NCBI GenBank assembly: GCA_023433925.1 | Contig: JAEYTO010000001.1 | Span: 1 to 64,000 of the forward strand | DNA from: Pseudomonadota bacterium | GTDB lineage: Bacteria; Desulfobacterota; Desulfovibrionia; Desulfovibrionales; Desulfovibrionaceae | Length of the DNA: 64,000 bases | Reading direction: 5' to 3' | Shown here: positions 50,431-58,670 of the stretch, in pieces | How the letters are laid out: the number at the start of each line of letters is the position of its first letter | Numbering within the stretch: position 1 is the first letter of the stretch | The notes under the pieces: generated by a model | The model's input: the letters and a program-made list of their open reading frames with translations, nothing else | The model's database searches: none | Told to the model about the DNA's origin: nothing | Program-made: the position numbers and the translations under genes

Positions 50431-51123
50431 TCACACCATGGCCAAACCTGCCAAGACCGCTGCCATCCCCAAGCTTGCAACGATCTCTCCCGCCTTCCAG
50501 GGCATGCGCGCCTGCCAGGCTTCCGGTCCATCGAAGCCACGGGCGGCAAGGGCAAGCGTCTGGTCCCAGGTCTTCTGCGCCAGGCTTCGCAAGGAGGCCT
50601 GCGTCATGAGGGCCAGCCTCCTGCGCCGGGAAATTCCCTGACAGCGTAAGCCCACGACTGATCTGACCTGCGTGAAGGTCTGCCAGGCCAAGGGGAGGAA
50701 GTGGATCATCAGGGCCAGCGCCAGAGCCGGCTGCCACGTCCAGCGCCCCAGAGGACGCAGATACCAGCCAACGGCCAGGCCCAGGGAGCGCGATGAGGAC
50801 GAGGCGGACAGGAGCAGGCCCAGGGCCAGCAGCACATGGAGGCGCCCTGCCAGCACGGCGGCCTGGGCAAGGTTCTCTTCCAGGTCCAGTCCATGAATGG
50901 CGCCCATGAGGAGCTTGATGCCGGTCCACAGACCAAGAAACAGGGCGTGCCCACCGAGGGCCTGCTTGACGCCGGGAAGCTGGCGGGCGGCCACGAGCGC
51001 GCCCGAGAAGAGCACTGCATACGCGGCCACGCCGGCGGGGCTGGCCATCCAGGTCAACCCCGCGGCCAGCAGGCCCAAGGCGATCTTCAGGCGCGGATCC
51101 ATGGCCCGCAGGAGCCCTTCCAC
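50431..51123 (-). CDS. bioN: ECF transporter transmembrane component (biotin, BioN-like)
   Basis: 230 residues with about five hydrophobic segments. The cytoplasmic coupling helix region shows the ECF T-component Arg motifs, here GLRCQGISRRRRLAL and ALAARGFDGPE (the A-R-G signature), the latter contacting the ATPases. It lies 3 nt after the bioM stop and completes the bioY-bioM-bioN set, in which BioY binds biotin and BioMN energise uptake. The substrate is inferred from BioY. Confidence 0.85.
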   Translation of the reverse strand: MEGLLRAMDPRLKIALGLLAAGLTWMASPAGVAAYAVLFSGALVAARQLPGVKQALGGHALFLGLWTGIKLLMGAIHGLDLEENLAQAAVLAGRLHVLLALGLLLSASSSSRSLGLAVGWYLRPLGRWTWQPALALALMIHFLPLAWQTFTQVRSVVGLRCQGISRRRRLALMTQASLRSLAQKTWDQTLALAARGFDGPEAWQARMPWKAGEIVASLGMAAVLAGLAMV

Positions 51124-51126
51124 GAA

Positions 51127-51855
51127 CTACTCCCAGGCCTTGACGCCAAGCCCGGCCAACCAGGAGCATGGCGGACGCACGTCGTGCCGCGCCAGCTCCG
51201 GAAAAATCGTTTCCGCCTTGCCCCAAGCCGCCAGCTTTCCATTGTGCAGCACGGCCCAGATATCCGCTATGTCCGCCAGAGGCTCGATGTCATGGGCCGA
51301 AACGACCTGCGTCAACCCGGCTGCCCGGTTGGCCTGGAGCAAGAGGCGCATCTCGCGCACCCCCGGATAGTCCAGCCCGCTGAACGGTTCGTCCAGCAGG
51401 AGCAGACTCGGCCTGCGGCGTAGAGCGGCCGCCATGCACAGCTTGCGCTTCTGGCCCCAGGACAGGGCCTGCACCGGCTCGTTCCAGAGATGGCCGATCC
51501 TGAAGCGGTCGGCCAGGGAGCGGGCCTCGGCCTCGCCCGAGGCATCGTCCGGAGCGAGCCCAAGGCACAGATCCTCGCCCACCGTTGCCCCCAATATCTG
51601 CAAGTCCGCGTCCTGAACGACAAGACCGGTCACGGCGCGGATTGCCCGCTCCTGTCCAGGCGAGGAATGGCCGTTTACATTCAGCCTGCCGCGGTCTGGC
51701 GCATACAGCCCCGCGAGGAGCGCAAGCAGCGTGGACTTGCCGCTCCCGTTGGCGCCCACCAAGGCAAGGATCAGGCTTCGCTCAAGGCCAAAGGAGACGC
51801 CATGCAGGATCTCGCTTCGGCCGTAGCCGAAGTGGATGTCGAAAAGCTCGATCAA
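51127..51855 (-). CDS. bioM: ECF transporter ATPase (biotin, BioM-like)
   Basis: 242-residue ABC ATPase: Walker A GANGSGKST (about 34-42), Q-loop near VVQDADLQILGATVGEDL (the Q-rich pattern of ECF/Cbi-type ATPases), signature replaced by ALSWGQKRKLCMA, Walker B LLLLDEPFSGLD, and H-loop VVSAHDIEP. It energises the BioY/BioN complex. It overlaps bioY by 4 nt (ATGA), so equal production is expected; the single ATPase probably dimerises. Confidence 0.87.
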   Translation of the reverse strand: MIELFDIHFGYGRSEILHGVSFGLERSLILALVGANGSGKSTLLALLAGLYAPDRGRLNVNGHSSPGQERAIRAVTGLVVQDADLQILGATVGEDLCLGLAPDDASGEAEARSLADRFRIGHLWNEPVQALSWGQKRKLCMAAALRRRPSLLLLDEPFSGLDYPGVREMRLLLQANRAAGLTQVVSAHDIEPLADIADIWAVLHNGKLAAWGKAETIFPELARHDVRPPCSWLAGLGVKAWE

Positions 51856-52397
51856 GACGGAAGCAGCCCGCTTCTGCCCAAGGCGCGCTGGGCTGCGATG
51901 GCCGCAAGCAGCTTGATGATGTCCAGCGGTACGAAGGGAGCCATGCCGATGGTCAGGGCCTCGTCCCAGCCAATGTCAAGGACGGCCCTGAGCTGAAACA
52001 CGCCCGGCACGTAGATCGCCAGGATGGCCCCGAAGCCCCAGAGCAGGCCGCGCCCCCAGGGCACCACGCCTCGGTTGCGGCTCGCCAAGCCCATGATCAC
52101 CGCGCAGACGACGTAGCCAAGGATGTAGCCTCCAGTGGGGCCAAGCAGAACCGCAAGGCCCGACTTGCCGCCGGCAAAGACCGGCAGGCCCACCAGCCCG
52201 GCCAGGATGTACAGGATGACCGATGCGGCGCCCCATGCCGGGCCAAGAGCCAGGCCGGCCAGGAAGACGAAAAGCATCTGAAGCGAGAACGGCACGCCCC
52301 ATAGCGGAAAGTGCAGGAAGGCCCCCGCGGCTAGCAGCGCCGCCATGAGGGCGGTCCAAACCAAACGATGTAGAGGGGCCAAGGTCGTCTTTGTCAT
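51852..52397 (-). CDS. bioY: Biotin transporter substrate-binding component BioY
   Basis: 181 residues with about six membrane helices. The family blocks AAGAFLHFPLWGVPFSLQMLFV and LGPTGGYILGYVVCAVIMG, with the conserved G-P-T-G-G-Y, identify BioY, which binds biotin in the membrane. The ATG at 52397 has GGAG 6 nt upstream; earlier in-frame codons lack homology. First gene of the biotin transporter operon. No biotin-repressor site was recognised upstream. Confidence 0.9.
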   Translation of the reverse strand: MTKTTLAPLHRLVWTALMAALLAAGAFLHFPLWGVPFSLQMLFVFLAGLALGPAWGAASVILYILAGLVGLPVFAGGKSGLAVLLGPTGGYILGYVVCAVIMGLASRNRGVVPWGRGLLWGFGAILAIYVPGVFQLRAVLDIGWDEALTIGMAPFVPLDIIKLLAAIAAQRALGRSGLLPS

Positions 52398-52749
52398 CGA
52401 GCTCTCCATGGGGATGATCGGGAACGTCCGTGTGTCCCACAGCTCTCCGCGTAACGTCAAGGTTCCCTGTCGGCAAGACGGGACATTCCGCTGGCTTGCA
52501 TGATCCCTCGTCCTGGATATGCTGTTTATCAAGGACAAATCATGGGCATCCCGAGCAGTTCCCGCCCCGAGCTTTCATCAGGGCTCCAGCCCGAGCAGGA
52601 GCGCGTTGCGAGGGCGGAAGCATGTCGCGGCATGATCGCCGAGCTGTCCAAAAGGTATCCCGGCCTTCCGCGCGTCACGCTCCATGCGCTGCCTGGTCCG
52701 GGCGAGGCATCCTTGCCGGTCTGTGCGCCTCCTCAAGTCCTGGATCCAA
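52398..52749. other. Intergenic stretch upstream of bioY
   Basis: No firm gene. It must contain the bioY promoter. A plus-strand frame opens at 52542 (MGIPSSSRPELSSGLQPEQE) and is plausible for about 60 codons, but then turns to Arg/Pro-rich antisense-like sequence over the next minus-strand gene, with no convincing ribosome site; it may be chance or a broken gene. Confidence 0.4.
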
Positions 52750-53007
52750 TCAGGGCAAGGCCTTGCCGGGCTTTGGCTCCTCGTCCGCCCTCCTGGGGTG
52801 GCCAGGCTCGTCCGGGACCACGATGGCCATGGCGCCGCACTCGGCGCAGACCGCTTCGAGCACCTCCTCGCGCGCATCAAGGATCGTCTCCTCGTCAAGC
52901 CTGGGACATCCTCGGCGGTCAACGAATCGGGCCAGCCTCTGCGCTCGCCGGACCACGAGACGGAAGATGTCGTGCGTCTGGTCGTTCGGGCAGCGGAATC
53001 CGGGCAT
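52750..53007 (-). CDS. Small cysteine-containing protein, function unknown
   Basis: 85 residues: MPGFRCPNDQTHDIFRLVVR, then RRGCPRLDEETILDA, a CAEC pair and a basic Pro-rich tail. Four Cys (C6, one in RGCP, and CAEC) suggest a small zinc or redox site. A GGGGGGAA run precedes the ATG at 53007. It is divergent from the gene at 53146. I do not recognise the family; the charge pattern makes it more likely real than the frames opposite it. Confidence 0.5.
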   Translation of the reverse strand: MPGFRCPNDQTHDIFRLVVRRAQRLARFVDRRGCPRLDEETILDAREEVLEAVCAECGAMAIVVPDEPGHPRRADEEPKPGKALP

Positions 53008-53145
53008 GCTTCCCCCCTTTGCCGTCAATAGGGCTTGTTTCCTGATCCAGCTTTGGTTTACCATGAAGGCCTTCGATAGCGAATCATTCCCTAACCTCTG
53101 GCCCATAAACGACGGAGCCCCGCCTTCGGCGGCAAGGAGCAGCGC

Positions 53146-53511
53146 ATGACCAAGCAAAAAATGACCGATGATTGCCGCCCCTGGATCAATGAGGTCGATT
53201 GGGACCTCATCCACGCGGACGCGGTGACCATGTATCTTGAATGGGGAAACAACAACTTCATGGACGACCTGCGCCGCCCCGTGACCTTGAGCGGCGAGTA
53301 CTCCGTCTACTTCGTGGTGGATACCTGGGAAGAACCCAAGGTCGTGCTGACCAAGATGAACAACTACGGCTCCCAGGCCTTGTGCGAAAAGAAACTGCCT
53401 CCCGAGCTGTCCGAGCCCTTCATGCGCTCCATCGGCGGCCTGCGGGGCATTCACGAGCCGACCCCGGAGATCAAGGCCTGGCTCAAGGCCGAGTACGAAC
53501 GCTCGTGCTGA
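53146..53511 (+). CDS. DVU0772-like conserved protein, function unknown
   Basis: 121 residues, acidic, without signal peptide or membrane helix. Recalled similarity to the DVU0772 family of Desulfovibrio-like bacteria: INEVDWDLIHADAVTMYLEW, GNNNF, then YSVYFVVDTWEEPKVVL. Such proteins have no assigned role. The start follows GGCAAGGAGC. A strong terminator follows at once, so it seems to be a single-gene transcript. Confidence 0.7.
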   Translation: MTKQKMTDDCRPWINEVDWDLIHADAVTMYLEWGNNNFMDDLRRPVTLSGEYSVYFVVDTWEEPKVVLTKMNNYGSQALCEKKLPPELSEPFMRSIGGLRGIHEPTPEIKAWLKAEYERSC

Positions 53512-53534
53512 GCCGGGCAAGGCTGTTTTTGCCC

Positions 53535-53570
53535 AAACGGCCGGAGCCTGCGCTCCGGCCGTTTCCTTTT
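53535..53570 (+). terminator. Terminator of the DVU0772-like gene
   Basis: 13-bp perfect stem AAACGGCCGGAGC/GCTCCGGCCGTTT, 4-nt loop, then CCTTTTTG. Confidence 0.88.
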
Positions 53571-53635
53571 TGACTTTCAGCCTGCATTGGCCGATAAACT
53601 GGAGCAATACGCGTGGACCCAACCAGGAGGAGGCC

Positions 53636-54022
53636 ATGGTCAAGCAGGACTATCGGGGCGAGTTCGGGGAAACCATCAACAGGCCCATGGACGATCCGCG
53701 GAACATCCAGGAGATGGATGCAGGCATCCTGTTCAACCGCACGGGCGAAGTGACCATACTCGACGTGCGCGAGAAGGCTGATTTCGAAGCCGATCCCAGG
53801 CGGATCGAGGGTGCGGTGAGGGTCGATCCCGACGACCTGAGCTGGATGAACGGGTATAGCAAGAATACGATCTACGTGCTCTACTGCAAGCAGCCGACCT
53901 GCGAGACGAGCAGGCGCATCGCCGGGGAAATGCGCGCCCGGGGCTTCACCAACGTACAGATCCTGCGAGGAGGAATCGATTCCTGGGACAAGGCGGGCCA
54001 CCCGCTCACCTCCGAGCAGTAA
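53636..54022 (+). CDS. Rhodanese-like domain protein
   Basis: 128 residues. A single rhodanese domain: VTILDVREKADFEADP (the D-x-R block), RIEGAVRVDPDDL, and the active-site loop in VLYCKQPTCETSRRIA, with Cys in the catalytic position, then FTNVQILRGGIDSW. A sulfur-carrier or sulfurtransferase role is likely; the partner is unknown. Very strong ribosome site AGGAGGAGG. It lies between two terminators, so it is probably monocistronic. Confidence 0.83.
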   Translation: MVKQDYRGEFGETINRPMDDPRNIQEMDAGILFNRTGEVTILDVREKADFEADPRRIEGAVRVDPDDLSWMNGYSKNTIYVLYCKQPTCETSRRIAGEMRARGFTNVQILRGGIDSWDKAGHPLTSEQ

Positions 54023-54062
54023 GGGCAAGTGGGAGGCCCGCCCTCCGCCTGGATAATGACGA

Positions 54063-54089
54063 GCCCCGCCAGGTGATGCCTGGCGGGGC
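54063..54089. terminator. Terminator-like hairpin between rhodanese and dehydrogenase genes
   Basis: 11-bp perfect stem GCCCCGCCAGG/CCTGGCGGGGC with a 5-nt loop. T-runs are short, so strength is uncertain; it separates two convergent genes. Confidence 0.6.
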
Positions 54090-54138
54090 AGTTTGGCGTT
54101 CTCGGCTGATTGGCGCGCTATTCTTTTCCCTTCCTCCC

Positions 54139-55014
54139 TCAGCCTTGGAGCACCTCGCGCATGGCCTTGTCCACGGCGGCGAAGTCCAGGTCGCCAAGCC
54201 CGCGCGCCTGGGCCAGCAGGTACATGCCGAGGGCCGTCTGGGCCGTGGGCGTCAGCGCGCCCGTCTCGAAGGCCGTGTCGAGCACGAACTTGAGATCCTT
54301 GGTCATGTGCTTGAGCGGGAAGCTCGCGGGATAATCTCCCTTGATGAGCATGGGCGCCTTGGCCCCGTACATGGGGCAAGCCATGGCTCCGCTCTGGATC
54401 GTGTCGATCATGGCCTTCAGTGGCAGTCCACCCCGCTCGCCGAAACGGATGGCCTCGGCAAAGGCCTGCATCATCACGCCCAGGAGGAGATTGACGGTCA
54501 TCTTCATCATGGAGCCCTGCCCCGCCGGGCCGCAATAGACCACCTTGCGGCCCATGGCCTTGAACATGCCGTCAAGCCCCCGCACGGTTTCCTCGGGCCC
54601 CGAGGCCAGGATGATGAGCGTGCCGTCCTCTGCCGGCTTCCTGGTGCCGGATACCGGCGCATCGATCAGGACGACTCCCTCGGCTTCCAGCGAGGCCGCA
54701 AGCTCCCGGCTGTAGGCCGGAGACACGCTGCTCATGTTCACGCAGACCTTGCCGGCCAAGCCTTCAGCCGCGCCATCCAGTCCGAATAGTAACTCGTCGA
54801 TGGCCTCGGGACCGGTGACCATGATGACGGCCACCTCGCAGTTGTCCGCGAGCTGCCTGGGCGTATCGGCCGGGAGCGCGCCCTTGTCCGCCAGCGGCCG
54901 AGCCCTTTCCTTGTTGCGATTGTAGACCGTGACAGGAAAGCCGGCTTTGAGCAGATTGGCGGCCATGGCCGAGCCCATGATGCCAAGGCCCATGAATCCT
55001 ATGCGCTTCTTCAT
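54139..55014 (-). CDS. Beta-hydroxyacid dehydrogenase (GarR/HIBADH-like)
   Basis: NAD(P)-dependent reductase of the 3-hydroxyisobutyrate/tartronate-semialdehyde family, 291 residues: N-terminal dinucleotide fold GFMGLGIMGSAMAANLLKAG, then the substrate block VLIDAPVSGTRKPAEDGTL, and the catalytic Lys in GQGSMMKMTVNLLLG, followed by the helical C-terminal domain with KDLKFVLDTA. It may be a glyoxylate or succinic semialdehyde reductase. It overlaps the methyltransferase gene by 4 nt and is probably made from the same transcript. Confidence 0.87.
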   Translation of the reverse strand: MKKRIGFMGLGIMGSAMAANLLKAGFPVTVYNRNKERARPLADKGALPADTPRQLADNCEVAVIMVTGPEAIDELLFGLDGAAEGLAGKVCVNMSSVSPAYSRELAASLEAEGVVLIDAPVSGTRKPAEDGTLIILASGPEETVRGLDGMFKAMGRKVVYCGPAGQGSMMKMTVNLLLGVMMQAFAEAIRFGERGGLPLKAMIDTIQSGAMACPMYGAKAPMLIKGDYPASFPLKHMTKDLKFVLDTAFETGALTPTAQTALGMYLLAQARGLGDLDFAAVDKAMREVLQG

Positions 55015-55556
55015 TCCGCCTCCGTGAGCGGCCTGCGGCATATGAGCTGTGCCGCGGCGCGTGTGGGGTTTTCGAGGGTGCCCTCGAAGCTGTGAATGAT
55101 CTCGAAGCCGCGGAACGCCTCCAGGAGCTCGCCCGGTCGCAGGAGGAAGTCCGGGTTGCTCGGCTTGCCGTGGCGCGACTGGTCCACGGTGAAGGTCTCG
55201 TAGGCCAGCAGCCCGCCAGGCCGCAGGGCGCGCCGGATGGCCCCGAACAGCGGCCGGTGCAGGTAGCGGAAGACAATGATGCCGGCATAAGCGGCCTCCG
55301 GCAGCAGGTTGCCCCCGGCCTCCAGGTCCGCCTGCCAGATCTTTACGCGCAGGCCGTCTTCCCTGGCGCTCTCCAGCGCCTTGTCCAGGGCCTGGGCATC
55401 GCGGTCGCAAAGCACCACCTCGACGCCCAGGGCGGCCAGATAAAGGCCATTGTGCCCCTCGCCGCTGGCCAGATCCAGCACCGGGCCGCCCAGGCCGACG
55501 AAGAGGTTGCCGAACCGCTTCAGAAGCGCGGCCGGCTCATGATCATTCACGGGCAT
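55011..55556 (-). CDS. SAM-dependent methyltransferase (small, class I)
   Basis: 181 residues: motif I VLDLASGEGHNGLYLAALG (SAM-binding Gly-rich loop), motif post I VVLCDRD, then QADLEAGGN and the IVFRYLHRP block, with ALRPGGLLAYETF near motif III. The family resembles TehB-like or YjhP-like methyltransferases; the substrate is unknown. Its stop overlaps the start of the dehydrogenase gene by 4 nt. It diverges from the DUF4139 gene with about 130 nt between them. Confidence 0.82.
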   Translation of the reverse strand: MPVNDHEPAALLKRFGNLFVGLGGPVLDLASGEGHNGLYLAALGVEVVLCDRDAQALDKALESAREDGLRVKIWQADLEAGGNLLPEAAYAGIIVFRYLHRPLFGAIRRALRPGGLLAYETFTVDQSRHGKPSNPDFLLRPGELLEAFRGFEIIHSFEGTLENPTRAAAQLICRRPLTEAE

Positions 55557-55686
55557 GCGGCCTCCTGCATCTCATGCCTATCCTTATACCCCAGCGGCAT
55601 GCCTCGGCAAAGGGGCCGTATTGCCTTGCCCAGTGAATTGCGCCAAGGTACGAAGTCCGAACTTTTTGGCCCCAATGGAGATGCTC

Positions 55687-57255
55687 ATGAACAAACCCAA
55701 GGCCCAAGCCTTCCGGACTTGCTCCCTCCTCGCCGCGCTCGTCTCGGCCCTGTGCATGGTCTTTGCCGGGAACGCTTCCGCCGAGGTCATCTCGGCCATG
55801 CTCTATCCCGACTCGGCCCAGGTGACCGAGCGCGCCGCGCCATCCCTGTCCAGCGATACCGGCGGGCAACGCCGGGCCACCATCGTCCTGCCGCCCCAGG
55901 CCGATCCGCAAACCGTTTCCGTGCAGGTCCTCCAGGACAAGGGCCGCGTGCTGGACCTGAGCTGGCGGCGGGTGCTGCGCGAGGACAAGGAGCGCGTCAA
56001 GGCCTTGCAGGAACGCCTGGACGCCCTGCGCGTCGAGCGCAATGGACTGGAGTCCAGGCGACTCGGCCTGGATGCCACCGTGGGCTTCTGGAAGGGGCTG
56101 GACATGGAGGGCTCGCCAACCCCGCAAGCCGCCTCGGACATGGCTTCGGCAGTAGCCGGCAATGTCGAGCGGCTGCACAAGGATATCTTCACGGTCGCCA
56201 AGCAAATCGAAGAGATGGACAGACGCCTGGCCCAGCTCAAGACCGAGTTGGAGCAGGCCAGGGGCGGCTCCCGTGAAGTCTGGGAAGTGACCCTCCTGGT
56301 CGCGGACGCCTCCGGCTCCACGCTGCCTCTGGAATACACGTATACCCTGCTCGACAGCGGCTGGAGCCCGGTCTACCGGGTCAATGCGCTGCCGGGCGGC
56401 AAGCGCATCGACATCTCCATGGACGCGCGCATCTGGCAGCGCTCCGGCCAGGACTGGCGCGAGGCGCGGATCAGCCTGGCCACGATCCCGCCCCATGGCC
56501 CCATCGCCCCGCCCGAGCTGCCGGAGTGGGTCATCCAGCCCGTGCCGGACGTGAGGCCCATGCTCGCCCCCCGCGCTGGCAAGACCATGGCTCGGGAGAT
56601 GCTCACCACGGACATGGCCGAGTCCGCTCCGGCCATGGTCGAGCGGTCCACGTACCGCGTATGGGACATGGGCAAGTTGGCGCTCCCGACCGGGCCGGAG
56701 CAGCGCGTGCGCATCCGCGACTTTCCCTTGGAAGCGGCCTTCACCTATCTCGTGCGTCCTTCGCAAGGCGAGCGGGCCTATCTGCGCGCCGAGGCCAAGG
56801 CCCAGGAGGCCCTGGACCTGCCGCCCGGCGAGGCGCTGCTCATGGTGGACGGCGGCGTGCTGGCCAAGGCCGGCTTCTCCTTCGCCGGGAGCGAGCAGAC
56901 TATTTTTTTGGGCGGCGATCCGCTCGTCACGGCCGAGGCGCGGCTCCTGGAGCGCCAGGGCGGCGAGCGCGGCTTCATCGGCAAGGACAGGACCCACGTC
57001 TGGAAGTGGCGGATCATCGTCAAGAACGCCAAGGGTTATCCCGTGGATGTGCGCGTGGAGGAGCCCAAGCCGCAGGTGCGCGACGAGCGCATCAAGCTGA
57101 AATTCCAGTCCGAGCCCGAACCTGTGGCTGATCCGGACGAGCCGTGGCTGCTCGTCTGGCGGCTCCCTGTGCCCTCGAACTCCGAGAAGTCCGTGACCTG
57201 GAGCCTGCGCCTGGAGGCGCCGGCAGGCATGGAGCTGGACCTGGGCTGGCGCTAA
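55687..57255 (+). CDS. DUF4139/DUF4140 (mucoidy inhibitor MuiA-like) secreted protein
   Basis: 522 residues. Signal peptide (about 1-32, AGNASA cleavage), N-terminal DUF4140-like part (VISAMLYPDSAQVTERA), a coiled coil (about 100-190, with KQIEEMDRRLAQLKTELEQA), then the DUF4139 beta-rich domain (LEYTYTLLDSGWSPVYRVN, and DFPLEAAFTYLVRPSQGERAYLRAEA). The MuiA family has no proven activity; it is thought to be an envelope or glycan-related protein. GGAG lies 6 nt before the ATG at 55687. The NUDIX gene follows 20 nt later. Confidence 0.82.
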   Translation: MNKPKAQAFRTCSLLAALVSALCMVFAGNASAEVISAMLYPDSAQVTERAAPSLSSDTGGQRRATIVLPPQADPQTVSVQVLQDKGRVLDLSWRRVLREDKERVKALQERLDALRVERNGLESRRLGLDATVGFWKGLDMEGSPTPQAASDMASAVAGNVERLHKDIFTVAKQIEEMDRRLAQLKTELEQARGGSREVWEVTLLVADASGSTLPLEYTYTLLDSGWSPVYRVNALPGGKRIDISMDARIWQRSGQDWREARISLATIPPHGPIAPPELPEWVIQPVPDVRPMLAPRAGKTMAREMLTTDMAESAPAMVERSTYRVWDMGKLALPTGPEQRVRIRDFPLEAAFTYLVRPSQGERAYLRAEAKAQEALDLPPGEALLMVDGGVLAKAGFSFAGSEQTIFLGGDPLVTAEARLLERQGGERGFIGKDRTHVWKWRIIVKNAKGYPVDVRVEEPKPQVRDERIKLKFQSEPEPVADPDEPWLLVWRLPVPSNSEKSVTWSLRLEAPAGMELDLGWR

Positions 57256-57275
57256 CCCGAAGAGAAGGAGTCGAC

Positions 57276-57902
57276 ATGGACGAGCGGCCGCCCAAATGGC
57301 TGGACTGGGCCAGGGAACTTCAGGCCCTGGGTCAGACCGGACTGCACTATGCACATAACCACTACGACCGGCGCAACTATGCACGGCTCATGGAGATCGC
57401 GGCCGAGATGGTCGAGCAGGCCACGGGCCTGGGAATGCAACCGGCCCTGGAACGCTTCCGCATCCAACCGGGCTACGCGACCGTGAAGGTGGATGTGCGC
57501 GCGGCCGTGATCCACGAGGGCAGGCTGCTCCTGGTGCGCGAGCGCGTCGATGGCCGCTGGGCCATGCCGGGGGGCTGGGCCGACGTGGGCGAGACGCCTT
57601 CGGAGATGGTCGCCCGCGAGGTGCGCGAAGAGAGCGGCTATATCGTGCGCCCGCTCAAGCTCGTGGGCGCCTTCGACGCCAACCGCGGCGGCGAGCACCT
57701 TGAATTCTACCATGCCTACAAGCTCGTGTTCCTCTGCGAGCTTCTGGGCGGCGAGGCGACCGCGAGCGAAGAGACGAGCGAGGTGGGCTTCTTCGCCTTC
57801 GATGCGCTGCCCCCGCTCTCGATCAATCGTACGAACGAACGCCACCTGGCTGAAGTACGGGCGCATCTGCTGGATCCCGCAAGGCCGCCGGCGTTCGATT
57901 AG
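57276..57902 (+). CDS. NUDIX hydrolase with N-terminal extension
   Basis: 208 residues. The first 60 residues form a helical Nudix_N-like extension (WARELQALGQTGLHYAHNHY), then the NUDIX fold with its box at about residues 100-122, keeping the G-x5-E-x7-RE-x2-EE-x-G spacing (GETPSE, REVREESG visible). It cleaves a nucleoside diphosphate linked to another moiety; the substrate may be ADP-ribose, as for the ADPRase-like group with this N-terminal domain. GAGAAGGAG precedes the start. Downstream lies the metal transporter pair on the other strand. Confidence 0.85.
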   Translation: MDERPPKWLDWARELQALGQTGLHYAHNHYDRRNYARLMEIAAEMVEQATGLGMQPALERFRIQPGYATVKVDVRAAVIHEGRLLLVRERVDGRWAMPGGWADVGETPSEMVAREVREESGYIVRPLKLVGAFDANRGGEHLEFYHAYKLVFLCELLGGEATASEETSEVGFFAFDALPPLSINRTNERHLAEVRAHLLDPARPPAFD

Positions 57903-58070
57903 CCTCTTTCGCCGAACTGCTCCAAGAGAGGATATTCTCTCCCTACTCCTCTGCATCCGCGCAGTCGCGCTTCGACGTTCATGAACTTGGGCAAGCGGCG
58001 AACAGGCCTTGGCTGTGAAGGCACGGGAGTGCGCCTGCGGGGTCTTTCCGCCTCCTCGTCTCGATGGCGG

Positions 58071-58667
58071 TTAGGACGCGAGCAGTTCTGGCTTGGCCCG
58101 CTTGAGGAAGCTCACCAGGAACAGGGTGATGAACCCTTCGATGACCATGACCGGCACGTGCGCGGCCAGGATGATGCCGGCCGCCTGGAGGAACTGCTCG
58201 CCCGCGAGCACGAGGAACGTCGCGACCAGCACGCCGGACATGAGCACGGCCGAAGCCCCCGAGGCGAACGCGCCAATGGCGGCGGCTCGCCCCGAGCGTC
58301 TGACCAGCGGGCCGAAGGCATGGTGGCAAACCACGGCGGGCAAGGCCATGATGACTGTGTTGACGCCGAGCACTGTCAAGCCACCGAACTGGAACATGAC
58401 CGCCTGGAGGAGAAGCGCGGCCAGGATGGCCGGCACCGCGGCCCAACCCAGCAGCAGGCCCAGCAGCCCGTTGAGCACGAGGTGGGCGTTGCCAGGCCCG
58501 ATGGGCACGTGCACGAGCGAGGCCACATAGAAGGCCGAGGACAGCAGGCCCACGCGCACCATGCGCGCCGGGTCCATGCGGCGCAAGCCGATGACGGTCA
58601 TGCCGGCCGCGATGGCGGCCCCGGTCGCGAGGACCGGGGCCGTGAGGATGCCTTCGGATACGTGCAT
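58071..58667 (-). CDS. CbiM/NikM-type ECF metal transporter S component
   Basis: 198 residues, about six membrane helices. The N-terminal MHVSEGILTAP is the metal-binding start of the CbiM/NikM group, with the second-residue His; PIGPGNAHLVLNGLLG and GLTVLGVNTVIMALPAVVCHHAF hold further His and the family core. It takes up cobalt or nickel. The T component (CbiQ/NikQ) and ATPase (CbiO/NikO) are not next to it, and the plus-strand NUDIX gene lies just beyond, so partners must lie elsewhere. It is 3 nt after the DUF4198 gene. Confidence 0.87.
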   Translation of the reverse strand: MHVSEGILTAPVLATGAAIAAGMTVIGLRRMDPARMVRVGLLSSAFYVASLVHVPIGPGNAHLVLNGLLGLLLGWAAVPAILAALLLQAVMFQFGGLTVLGVNTVIMALPAVVCHHAFGPLVRRSGRAAAIGAFASGASAVLMSGVLVATFLVLAGEQFLQAAGIILAAHVPVMVIEGFITLFLVSFLKRAKPELLAS

Positions 58668-58670
58668 GGC

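Noticed and set aside
50184..50555. Minus-strand frame of 123 codons after tRNA-Arg
   Set aside because: Overlaps the end of bioN in another frame; Arg/Ser/Pro-rich with no motif.
55543..57384. A 613-codon minus-strand frame opposite the DUF4139 gene
   Set aside because: Shadow frame; the plus-strand protein has signal peptide, coiled coil and conserved domains.
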